Shown here piece by piece: positions 26,164-33,702 of a DNA stretch of 64,000 nt (positions within the stretch are counted from its first letter, which is position 1; each line of letters opens with the position of its first letter). A program made the translations under genes and the position numbers. The notes below the pieces were generated by a model. The model did not search any database and was not told the DNA's origin. It was given only the letters and a program-made list of their open reading frames with translations. Source of the DNA: Bacillus sp. NP157 (GTDB taxonomy: Bacteria > Pseudomonadota > Gammaproteobacteria > Xanthomonadales > Rhodanobacteraceae); assembly GCA_018889975.1 (NCBI GenBank), contig CP076546.1, positions 3,658,001 to 3,722,000 of the forward strand, written 5' to 3'.

Positions 26164-27776
26164 ACGCGGTGGCCAGCCCAGCCGCAACGGCCGCGCCAGC
26201 GCCGCCTGCCAGCCTGCCGTGGCTGGGCATCGTCGCCGTGCTGGTCGGTGCCGTCGCCACCACCCTCACCTCGCGGCTCACCTCCATCGGGCTGGCCGAC
26301 GTGCGTGGCGCGGTCAGCGCAGGCTTTGACGAGGGGGCATGGATCCCCACGGCGTTCTCGGCGTCGCAGATGTTCATCGGGCCCCTCGCGATCTTCCTCG
26401 GCCGGGCATTCAGCCCGCGCCGCGTGCTGCTGGTGGGTTGCGTCGTCTACGGCCTGGCCGAGCTGCTCATCCCCTTCGCGCCGGACCTGCGTTCGCTGGT
26501 CGTGCTGCAGTGCCTGGCCGGCCTCGGCTCGGGGACGTTCATCCCACTCACCGCATCGTTCATCCTGCTCAGCCTGCCGCGCAACCTCTGGCCATGGGGC
26601 CTGGGGGCGTACGCGATGAACATCATCCTCGGCCTCAACGTCGCCAGTTCGCTCGAAGGCTGGTACGTCGAGCACGCGACATGGCACTGGATCTTCTGGC
26701 AGAACACGCTGGTGGCGATGCCGTTGTTCGTCCTCTACTGGTTCGGCCTGCGGCGTATCCCGATCGACCACGAATACCTGCGTGGCGGCGATTTCCGCGG
26801 CATGCTGGTCGGCGGCATCGCCTTTACCCTGGTCTTCGTCGCGCTGGACCAGGGCGACCGGCTCGACTGGTTCTCGTCGCACCTGGTCATCGGCCTGCTC
26901 GCCGCCGGCTTCATCCTGCTGGGCCTGTTCCTGCTGCATGAAACGACGCTGCCCGCACCCAGCGTGGATTTCGGCCTGTTGATCCGGCGCAATGTGTTCC
27001 TGTGCATCGTGCTGATCACCGCCACGCGCTTCCTGGTGACATCGAGCAACACGCTGGTCGCCAATTTCCTGATCCAGGTACGTGGGCTGCGCCCGCTCGA
27101 CGTCGGCAACGCCTTGCTCTGGGTGGCGCTGCCGCAGCTGGTCATCGCACCGACCGTGGCGTGGTTGCTCAACCGGATCGATGCGCGGTTTGCGATCGGG
27201 GTGGGCTTCGCCGTCGCATCGGCGGGATTCCTGCTTTCCACCGGGATCACCTCGGAGTGGGCGGAGGGCGACTTCCGCTTCGCCCTGCTGCTGCAGGCCA
27301 TTGGCGAAACACTGGAGCTGACAGCGGTGATTTATTTTTTCGCCCACCACGTAGGCCCGGCCGACGGCATCACCTTCGGTGCGCTGATCCAGACCGCGCG
27401 ACTGTTCGGCGGCGAGCTGGGCACCTCGTTGCTGATCATGTTCACGCGCAAGGCCGAGCAATGGCATTCCAACCTGATCGGCCAGCACGTACAGGCCGGC
27501 TCGCCGGAGACGAGTGCGCGCATCGCCGACTATGCCGGCGTGGTCGGTAACCTCAGCCAGGGCGCCGGCACCGCCGAGGCGCGTGGCGCGGGGCTGCTGA
27601 CCGCGGCCGTCCGCGGCCAGGCGTACACGCTGTCGATCCTCGATGGGTTCCTGCTGGCCGCCTGCATCGGCACGGCCGCGGTGCTGGTCGTGCTCTGCCT
27701 GCGCGAGCCGCCCGTGCTCGACAACCCGGCCGCCGTGCCGCCGCTTCCCGACCCGGTCCGCGCCGAGCGGGCGTGA
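26160..27776 (+). CDS. DHA2-family MFS efflux permease (EmrB-like)
   Basis: The 538-residue permease has about 14 membrane helices. An N-terminal Ala/Pro-rich tail is followed by LPWLGIVAVLVGAVATTLTSRL, GFDEGAWIPTAFSASQMFIGPLAIFLGRAFSPRRVLL (DHA2 motif A region) and EHATWHWIFWQNTLVAMPLF, the WHWIFWQN form of the DHA2 motif. A last helix lies near the C-terminus. It uses the proton gradient to push drugs through the HlyD-OMF conduit encoded just upstream. The ATG at 26160 overlaps the OMF stop, so the three genes form one unit. No regulator gene adjoins it. Confidence 0.92.
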   Translation: MNAVASPAATAAPAPPASLPWLGIVAVLVGAVATTLTSRLTSIGLADVRGAVSAGFDEGAWIPTAFSASQMFIGPLAIFLGRAFSPRRVLLVGCVVYGLAELLIPFAPDLRSLVVLQCLAGLGSGTFIPLTASFILLSLPRNLWPWGLGAYAMNIILGLNVASSLEGWYVEHATWHWIFWQNTLVAMPLFVLYWFGLRRIPIDHEYLRGGDFRGMLVGGIAFTLVFVALDQGDRLDWFSSHLVIGLLAAGFILLGLFLLHETTLPAPSVDFGLLIRRNVFLCIVLITATRFLVTSSNTLVANFLIQVRGLRPLDVGNALLWVALPQLVIAPTVAWLLNRIDARFAIGVGFAVASAGFLLSTGITSEWAEGDFRFALLLQAIGETLELTAVIYFFAHHVGPADGITFGALIQTARLFGGELGTSLLIMFTRKAEQWHSNLIGQHVQAGSPETSARIADYAGVVGNLSQGAGTAEARGAGLLTAAVRGQAYTLSILDGFLLAACIGTAAVLVVLCLREPPVLDNPAAVPPLPDPVRAERA

Positions 27777-27876
27777 GCGCGCAGGCCGGGGCGACACCGT
27801 GCCGCATCCCGCCCGGCGCACGTCGTGCCATGATGTCTGGACCCGGGTCCGGGGTTTTCATCAAGGGGACGCGCGC

Positions 27877-28236
27877 GTGCGTCGTGGGCTGGTTTCACAG
27901 CGGTGGTTGGGATGGATGGCGCTGGTCGCCGTCTGGCTCGCCGTGCTTGCGCCGACGGTCTCGCGCGTCACCGCCTTCGCCTTCCCCGACCTCGGTGCAT
28001 GGTGCGCTCCCGCCGAAGGCCATCCCCATGGCACGGCGATGCAGGGCGACGACGATGCCTGCGGCTACTGCACGCTGTACGCCCAGCTGCCCGGCCTCGC
28101 CGCCAGCTTCCATGTGGGCCACGTGCCCTGGCCCGGCGATGCCCTCGCCTCTCGGCCGGCCGGCGATCGCACCTTCGTCCCGGGCACCACGATCCACGTC
28201 CATCCCCGAGGTCCACCGGTCCTGGCAGACGCCTGA
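27877..28236 (+). CDS. DUF2946-family small membrane/secreted protein
   Basis: The 119-residue protein begins with a hydrophobic helix (LGWMALVAVWLAVLAPTVSRV, about residues 10-30) and has the DUF2946 core DDACGYCTLYAQLP (a Cys-x2-Cys pair) preceded by a GHPHG cluster and followed by HVGHVPWP. The family often lies beside copper-linked TonB receptors, and the next gene here is a TonB-dependent receptor. I chose the GTG at 27877 with AAGGGGA seven bases upstream; the ATG at 27901 region would remove part of the signal. Metal binding by the Cys/His residues is inferred. Confidence 0.78.
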   Translation: MRRGLVSQRWLGWMALVAVWLAVLAPTVSRVTAFAFPDLGAWCAPAEGHPHGTAMQGDDDACGYCTLYAQLPGLAASFHVGHVPWPGDALASRPAGDRTFVPGTTIHVHPRGPPVLADA

Positions 28237-28262
28237 TCGCCCGTCGAATACGACGCAAGACC

Positions 28263-30575
28263 ATGACCTCCGGAATCCTGCCCATGCCTTTCCTTGCCAT
28301 CGAGGGACGCGTGCTCGCGCGCGCCATCGCCTGCACCCTGGCCGCATGCGCGTGCCGCGCGCATGCCGACGACCAGCCGCCGCCGCGCACCACCGACCTG
28401 CGCGAAGTGCGCGTCTCCGCCACCAGCCACGGCACCGCCGTCGACCCGGACATGCCCGCCGCCGTGGAAACGATCACCCCGGCGAAGCTCGCCCGTCTCA
28501 ACATCGTCAATACCGAGGATGCGCTGAAGTACCTGCCAGCCTTCGGCATCCGCAAGCGATTCGTCGGCGACGAAAACGCCACCTTCTCCGTGCGTGGCAC
28601 CAGCAACCAGCAAAGCGCGCGCGGGCTGGTCTACCTCGATGGCCTGCTGCTCTCCAACCTGCTCGGCAACAACTGGGCCAACCCGCCGCGCTGGTCCATG
28701 GCCTTCGCCGACAACCTGGATCGCATCGACGTCGTCTACGGCGCCTATTCCGCGCTCTACCCGGGCAACAGCATTGGCGCCACGGTGCTCATGACCACGC
28801 GGATGCCGGACAAGCTCGAAGCCACGGCCGACGTGCAAGCGTTCACCCAGCACGTGCATACCTACGGCGTGGATCGCGATTACGGTGGCAGCAAGCAGAC
28901 CGCGACCTTGGGCGACCGCCGCGGCAGGTTCGCCTTCCTCATCGGGATCTCGCACCTGCAATCGAATGGGCAGCCGCTGGTCTACGGGGTGCAGAATCGC
29001 TCGGCCACGCCGGGTGTTAACCGGCCCGTGACCGGGGCGATCGGCGATACCGGCACCACCGGCCTGCCGCGAGAGGTGCTGGGCATCAACAGCGAAGGCC
29101 AGGAGGCGACCCGCCAGGACGAGGCGCACGCGCGCTTCACCTATGACTTCACGCCCGAACTCACGGCCGCGGCCACCATCGGTTACTGGAAGCAGGACCT
29201 GGTCCATCGCACCGACACTTTCCTGCGCGACGCCGGCGGTAACCCGATATGGTCCGGCCCCGTCAGCATCGAAGGTCGCCAGTACACCTTGCCCGCCAAC
29301 TTCTTCGCACCCAGCAGCCGACAGAGCCGCAACTATCTCTACGGCCTTTCGCTCGGCACGCATCGCGCCAGCGGATGGAACGTCGAAGGCAATGTGTCGT
29401 ACTTCGACATGGACAGGAACCGCGACCGCACCGCCAACGCGGTGAGCTACGACGGCCCCGGCCTGCTTACCGCAGGCGACGGCAGCCGCTGGCGCACGTT
29501 CGACCTGCGCGCCAGCCACACGCCCGAGGTGACGGCGGCCGGTACGCATGCGCTCAGCCTTGGCTACCACTACGACGGCTACCGCCTCGATAACGCGTCC
29601 TACGCGCTGGCGGGATGGCGTAACGGCGACGCCGGCGCGCTCACGGCGGCCAATGGCGGCAGCACCCAGACCCAGGCCGTGTACGTGCAGGATGCGTGGC
29701 AGCTCGACGACCGCTGGCGGTTGACCACGGGCGCGCGTTACGAGCAGTGGCGTGCGTTCAATGGCTCGCGCGCGACGGCGACGGCCACCACCGGTTACGC
29801 CGAGCGCGAGGAAACCCACACGTCGCCGAAAGCGTCGCTGTCCTACGCCGCGTCGGATTCACTGCTGCTGCGCCTGTCCGCGGCGCGAGCCTACCGGTTC
29901 CCGACCGTCAACGAACTGTTCCAGGGCACCTTCAACGGGATCAGCCTGGTCAACAACGATCCGAACCTGAAACCGGAAAACGACCTCTCGCGCGAGCTCT
30001 CCGCGGAGTGGTATCGGGACAACGGGGTCACCCGGTTCACCGTGTTTCGCAGCGACACGCGCAACACGCTGTTCAGCCAGACCGATACCACCGTGTTCCC
30101 CAACGTGACCAACGTGCAGAACGTCGACCTGGTGCGCACGCGCGGCGCGGAGGCCAGTTATGACGGCGCGGGCGTTTTCTCGCCCTGGCTCGACCTGTCG
30201 GCCAACCTCGCCTACACGCAGGCGACGACGGTGCATAACCATCGCAACCCGTCGTCCGAGGGCAAGCAGTTCTACCGGATCCCGCGCTGGCGGACGAACG
30301 TCGTCGCTACCGCGCACGCCAGCGACCGGCTCGCCTTCACGCTCGCCGGTCGCTACTCGGGCCGCCAGTACAACACCCTCGACCACAGCGACATCGATCC
30401 GGATACCTTCGGCGGTGCGAGCGACTTCGTGGTGTTCGATGCAAAGGTGGGCTGGGAATGGAACGAGCACGTCACGCTGAGCGTCGGCGTCGACAACCTC
30501 ACCAATCGCCGCTACTACGTGTACTACCCCTATCCCTCGCGCACGTGGCTGGCCGAGGCGAAGTTCCGGCTATAG
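28263..30575 (+). CDS. TonB-dependent outer-membrane receptor
   Basis: The 770-residue receptor has a signal region (ARAIACTLAACACRAHA), then the plug domain with DLREVRVSATS, VNTEDALKYLPAFGIRKR and FSVRGTSNQQSARGLVYLDG, and a 22-strand barrel. The C-terminus NLTNRRYYVYYPYPSRTWLAEAKFRL ends in Phe-x-Leu, as OMPs do. The DUF2946 gene 26 bp before it suggests a metal, perhaps copper, as ligand, but the plug does not clearly match OprC, so the substrate is open. Starts at 28263 or 28284 are both possible. It ends 3 bp before the convergent lanKC gene. Confidence 0.9.
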   Translation: MTSGILPMPFLAIEGRVLARAIACTLAACACRAHADDQPPPRTTDLREVRVSATSHGTAVDPDMPAAVETITPAKLARLNIVNTEDALKYLPAFGIRKRFVGDENATFSVRGTSNQQSARGLVYLDGLLLSNLLGNNWANPPRWSMAFADNLDRIDVVYGAYSALYPGNSIGATVLMTTRMPDKLEATADVQAFTQHVHTYGVDRDYGGSKQTATLGDRRGRFAFLIGISHLQSNGQPLVYGVQNRSATPGVNRPVTGAIGDTGTTGLPREVLGINSEGQEATRQDEAHARFTYDFTPELTAAATIGYWKQDLVHRTDTFLRDAGGNPIWSGPVSIEGRQYTLPANFFAPSSRQSRNYLYGLSLGTHRASGWNVEGNVSYFDMDRNRDRTANAVSYDGPGLLTAGDGSRWRTFDLRASHTPEVTAAGTHALSLGYHYDGYRLDNASYALAGWRNGDAGALTAANGGSTQTQAVYVQDAWQLDDRWRLTTGARYEQWRAFNGSRATATATTGYAEREETHTSPKASLSYAASDSLLLRLSAARAYRFPTVNELFQGTFNGISLVNNDPNLKPENDLSRELSAEWYRDNGVTRFTVFRSDTRNTLFSQTDTTVFPNVTNVQNVDLVRTRGAEASYDGAGVFSPWLDLSANLAYTQATTVHNHRNPSSEGKQFYRIPRWRTNVVATAHASDRLAFTLAGRYSGRQYNTLDHSDIDPDTFGGASDFVVFDAKVGWEWNEHVTLSVGVDNLTNRRYYVYYPYPSRTWLAEAKFRL

Positions 30576-30578
30576 CCA

Positions 30579-33257
30579 CTAGGCCACCGCCACGCAGCGT
30601 CGTTGCGTGGCGGCGGGCAACGCTTCGTCGAGCATGAACGAAGCGCGTCCGCCCTGGGTGAGCCGTTCCAGGAACATGCCGACACCGGCGTTCCCCGTGG
30701 CGAGGTCGCAACTGATCCGGACCAGCTCGGTACCAGGCACGGCCAGGCAGTCGTCGCGGGGCAGCAGGAACAACTCGACGCCGGACGCGACCCGCATCGC
30801 GTGGTCGCGATACAGCGCGGCGCGGTCGGGCAGGAAGGTGGCGAGGTCGAGCAGGGTTTCGCCGATGCCGGCGAGGCCGTCGAACAGGCCGGGGCTGATC
30901 GCATGCCGGCGGAAGAGGTCGCTTTCCGAGGCCAGGATCGCATCGCGGAAACGGGCGTATCCGGACACCGCGTGTACCCGCGCGGCCACGGCGAGGACGC
31001 CCGCCGTGCCCTGGCGCAGGTACGGCAACAGGGTCGGCGCGCCGACATATGCGGGCCACGATGGCGAACCGTGCGGATCGGCGACCGCACGGGACAGGTC
31101 GAAATCGAGAGCGCTGCACGCCGCGTCAAGATAGCGCGCTGCATGCGTAGCCAGGTGCAGGTGCAACAGGAAAAGCGCCACGCCGCTGGCACCCTGCGCG
31201 AGGCCGAGCGGCTGGCGCGCGACATCGGGCCAGCACAGCGTCCCATCGACGGCCATGGCGTTCGCCAACAACCGGTCGCCCGCCAGCGAGGCGGCCAATA
31301 GGAATGCGTCGTCCGCTGTCGCGTGCCAGGCCTTCAGCCGCGCGAGGCCCCAGCCAGCGATGCCTTCGTGCAGGCCGGCGCGCTCCTGCACGGCACCCTC
31401 GAGTGGCGTGGCCTGCAGCAGGGCGCGTGCATGCGCGTCATCGCCCGCGTCGAACAAGGTCCAGGCGATGCCTGCGTCGCCGCCGACCAGGCCCGCTCCA
31501 CGCTCGCGGCTCCTGTCCAGGCCTTCGCAGAGCCACGGCAGCAGGTTCGACGGGGGCTTGCGCTGGCTGCGCAGGTAGGCGTGCAGGATACCGGCCGCGC
31601 CGTGTGCCACGCCGTAGGGATGCGACTCGAAGGCAGGCGGCCCGGCGGGTACATAGCGGTCGTCGCGTGGCTGGCGCGCATGGCGATCGATGTAACCGAA
31701 CAATCGCTCGGCGGTGCCCGTCGACGGCTCCAGCCTGGCACGACGATGCGGCACGGGCTCGGCGTCACGCGGCATGCCATCGATGGCCCGGCGCAGGCCT
31801 GCCATCGCCACCAGGGGATCGGGACGCGCGGAAGGGTCGTCGGCCATCAGGCTTGCCACGGTGTCGGCATACGCCCTCGGGTAACCCATCTCGTCGACGA
31901 AGCGCCGCACGATCCGCGGCATCACAGCCGGATCGAGCGGCAACAGGGCATTGGCCGGCAGGCAGGCGGCGAACAGGTTGGCGCCAAAGGCGTAACGATC
32001 CGCGGCAACGGCCTCCCGATGCGAGCCACGCGACGCCGTCGGGCTCGCGAAGCCGGGCGTCCAGGCATCGGCCACGTGGTCCAGGCCGTCCTCGACCGCG
32101 GTTTCCAGGTCAACCAGCCGCACCTGGCCGGAAGGGTCGACGATGCAATTGTGGAACGAGAGGTCGCCCACCGAGATGCCCGCCGCGTGCACGCGTTGCA
32201 GCGTATGCGCGAACGAGGTGAATACCGTGCACGCCTCATCGAAGTATTCCGCGACATCGGCGCGCGTCGCTCTCGGGCGCAGCCATGGATAGCGCCGGGC
32301 CAGCCAGCCGCGCAAGGTATCGCCTTCGAGCCATTCCTCGGCGAGAAACCGGTGCTCCCACTCGGCGAAGAAGGCGACCGGCCGCGGCGCCACCATGAGC
32401 GGCGCCAGCCGGCCAAGCAGGCGGAATTCCTTGCGCAGGCTGTCGGTAGCCAGCTCCGCGGCGCCGATGCATGGCCGCGCTTCCTTGATCACCACGCGGC
32501 GTCCTTCCAACAGGTCGTCCGCCAGGTACACGCCACCGGCCGCGGAAAAGGCCAGCGCCCTGGTGGGGCGAAAACGCCCGGCACAGAGCAGCGGCGGTTC
32601 ATCCACGACGGGCGTCTGTTCGCCCAGCGGATCGTTGAGCCACGCGGGCACGGCGTAGCGCGGCTGGCGGTCGTCCGGCTGCACCCCGCCATCGGGCCGG
32701 CGCAACAGCCATTCACGGTGCCCGCTCGCGTCGACGCGATAGTCGCTGAGGATGCCGCCGTAGCGATACGACACGATGGCGCAGTCCGGATGCCGGCGAT
32801 CGGTGAGGATGTGCGGCCCGTGGTATCCGGCGAGTGCCGCGGCGAGGTCGTCGAGCACGCGACGGAACACACGCAGGTCTTCCGGGTACACGGTGATGAA
32901 CTTGCCGGAGCCCCCGCGCGACCAGCGCTTGCCGTTGATGGCCGCCAGCAGGCGAAGATCCCCGGCGAATTTGAACGCCACGCCGCTGGCCACGAAGATC
33001 GCGCTGGCGATGGCAAGTACGATCCGGGCACTCGATGCGATCGACGACACGTGGATTTTCCATCCTTGAATGGGCAGGCGTGCCCTGGGTGGCCTGGCAT
33101 GCAGCCACACGCCCGAGCGATGCAGCGCCCAGTCGGCCGGTAGTTGCCGACGCACCACCGACTCGAAATGGCTCGGGTCGATCACGTGGCGAGCGAAGGG
33201 TTCGAAGAATTCACGATCCACTGCGGTATACGGCAACAGTTCCCGGTATCGCTCCAT
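30579..33257 (-). CDS. Class III lanthionine synthetase (LanKC): lyase-kinase-cyclase
   Basis: The 892-residue enzyme has the three domains of class III synthetases. The lyase (about 1-220) shows LPIQGWKIHVSS (61-72), GKFITVYPEDLRVF (118-131) and GPHILTDRRHPD (147-158). The Ser/Thr-type kinase (about 225-500) has a glycine-rich SAAGGVYLADD, VVIK with Lys258, SVGDLSFHN with Asp365 and Asn370, and VDLE with Asp383 in place of DFG. The LanC-like cyclase (about 540-890) has repeated GxxHGxxG-type helices, but no Cys-His pair for zinc, which separates class III from class IV. It would phosphorylate and dehydrate Ser/Thr of the upstream peptide and close thioether rings. The ATG at 33257 has GGAG upstream. 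It is the last gene of a minus-strand run. Confidence 0.92.
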   Translation of the reverse strand: MERYRELLPYTAVDREFFEPFARHVIDPSHFESVVRRQLPADWALHRSGVWLHARPPRARLPIQGWKIHVSSIASSARIVLAIASAIFVASGVAFKFAGDLRLLAAINGKRWSRGGSGKFITVYPEDLRVFRRVLDDLAAALAGYHGPHILTDRRHPDCAIVSYRYGGILSDYRVDASGHREWLLRRPDGGVQPDDRQPRYAVPAWLNDPLGEQTPVVDEPPLLCAGRFRPTRALAFSAAGGVYLADDLLEGRRVVIKEARPCIGAAELATDSLRKEFRLLGRLAPLMVAPRPVAFFAEWEHRFLAEEWLEGDTLRGWLARRYPWLRPRATRADVAEYFDEACTVFTSFAHTLQRVHAAGISVGDLSFHNCIVDPSGQVRLVDLETAVEDGLDHVADAWTPGFASPTASRGSHREAVAADRYAFGANLFAACLPANALLPLDPAVMPRIVRRFVDEMGYPRAYADTVASLMADDPSARPDPLVAMAGLRRAIDGMPRDAEPVPHRRARLEPSTGTAERLFGYIDRHARQPRDDRYVPAGPPAFESHPYGVAHGAAGILHAYLRSQRKPPSNLLPWLCEGLDRSRERGAGLVGGDAGIAWTLFDAGDDAHARALLQATPLEGAVQERAGLHEGIAGWGLARLKAWHATADDAFLLAASLAGDRLLANAMAVDGTLCWPDVARQPLGLAQGASGVALFLLHLHLATHAARYLDAACSALDFDLSRAVADPHGSPSWPAYVGAPTLLPYLRQGTAGVLAVAARVHAVSGYARFRDAILASESDLFRRHAISPGLFDGLAGIGETLLDLATFLPDRAALYRDHAMRVASGVELFLLPRDDCLAVPGTELVRISCDLATGNAGVGMFLERLTQGGRASFMLDEALPAATQRRCVAVA

Positions 33258-33288
33258 GCCCCAGCTCCGTGGACGGTTATGCAGGCCC

Positions 33289-33324
33289 GGTCTCCTCGCC
33301 AACCCGGACGTTGGCCAGGAGACC
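33289..33324 (-). promoter_or_regulatory. Intercistronic stem-loop between precursor gene and lanKC
   Basis: A strong hairpin (arms ggtctcct / aggagacc, extended by gccaa / ttggc after one mismatch) lies in the 118 bases between the peptide stop and the synthetase start. It is not followed by a T-run on the minus strand, so it is not a classical terminator. Lanthipeptide operons often carry such a hairpin after the precursor gene to give more peptide than enzyme; I infer that role. Confidence 0.55.
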
Positions 33325-33375
33325 TTCGCCTCCCTTTGTTTCCACACCGTTAGCGGTGCGCGTGCGCCGCGTGCT

Positions 33376-33510
33376 TCATGCGTCGCCGATATCGGCGAGC
33401 TGGTCGATGCAGCCGGTGTAGCTGGCCGAACTCTGGCTCAGCGTGGTCTCGGTTTCCGGCCCGTGTTGCAGTTCGGGCTGTAGGTTCTGAAGTGCGAGGA
33501 TCGGATGCAT
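33376..33510 (-). CDS. Class III lanthipeptide precursor peptide (labyrinthopeptin-like)
   Basis: A 44-residue peptide starts at the ATG at 33510 with AGGGAGA 8 bases upstream. The leader begins MHPILALQNLQPELQ; its I-L-x-L-Q-x-L motif is the recognition motif of class III leaders such as labyrinthopeptin. The C-terminal half, from about Thr22, is rich in Ser/Thr and has the single Cys34. Ser27, Ser30 and Cys34 form Ser-x2-Ser-x3-Cys, the spacing that yields a labionin in labyrinthopeptins; Ser25, Ser28, Thr22, Thr23 and Thr32 could also be dehydrated. It lies 118 bp before lanKC on the same strand. A longer reading to 33696 has no support. The bridge type (labionin or lanthionine) and cleavage site are predictions. 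Confidence 0.82.
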   Translation of the reverse strand: MHPILALQNLQPELQHGPETETTLSQSSASYTGCIDQLADIGDA

Positions 33511-33568
33511 GGCGGCGTTCTCCCTGAACGGTGGGTGCGCCCCGCGGGAAGTGCGAAGGCGCGTCGCG

Positions 33569-33598
33569 AATCTAGGTTCGCGGCTGCGACGCACACAA
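33569..33598 (-). promoter_or_regulatory. Possible -35/-10 promoter of the precursor gene
   Basis: On the minus strand TTGTGT (33593-33598), 18 bases, then TAGATT (33569-33574) resemble a weak sigma-70 promoter about 60 bases before the peptide ATG. A perfect inverted repeat, cgcgaa-tctagg-ttcgcg (33565-33582), overlaps the -10 and could be an operator. Match quality is modest. Confidence 0.3.
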
Positions 33599-33678
33599 GC
33601 ATGGAAGGCGCCTTCAGTCGCCCCATGTGCGTTGATTTGAGGTTTCCGTGGCCGCGTGCCCGGATTCGGCCGCGACGG

Positions 33679-33696
33679 ATGTCCGGAATCGGACAT
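33679..33696. promoter_or_regulatory. Perfect inverted repeat upstream of the precursor gene
   Basis: ATGTCCG-gaat-CGGACAT is a perfect 7-bp inverted repeat with a 4-bp spacer, in the 192-bp gap between the kinase gene and the peptide gene. The dyad size suits a dimeric Fis-type helix-turn-helix, such as the one in the adjacent response regulator. It lies about 90 bases upstream of the possible -35, an activator-like position. Confidence 0.5.
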
Positions 33697-33702
33697 GGCG
33701 CC

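Noticed and set aside
27841-27860. ggacccgggtcc palindrome before the DUF2946 gene as terminator
   Set aside because: It is a short palindrome with only four Ts a few bases later; too weak to call.
30579-33257. LanKC as class IV (LanL) or class II (LanM) enzyme
   Set aside because: The cyclase part has no Cys-His zinc pair (against class IV and II), and a separate lyase plus kinase with SVGDLSFHN exists (against LanM).
33511-33696. A 106-residue frame containing the peptide gene
   Set aside because: The upstream part is Arg-rich and crosses the possible promoter. The ATG at 33510 has a good ribosome site and starts the leader motif.
33511-33702. Sigma-54 promoter for the peptide gene
   Set aside because: No TGGCAC-N5-TTGC match lies in the gap. 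The partner regulator also lacks GAFTGA.
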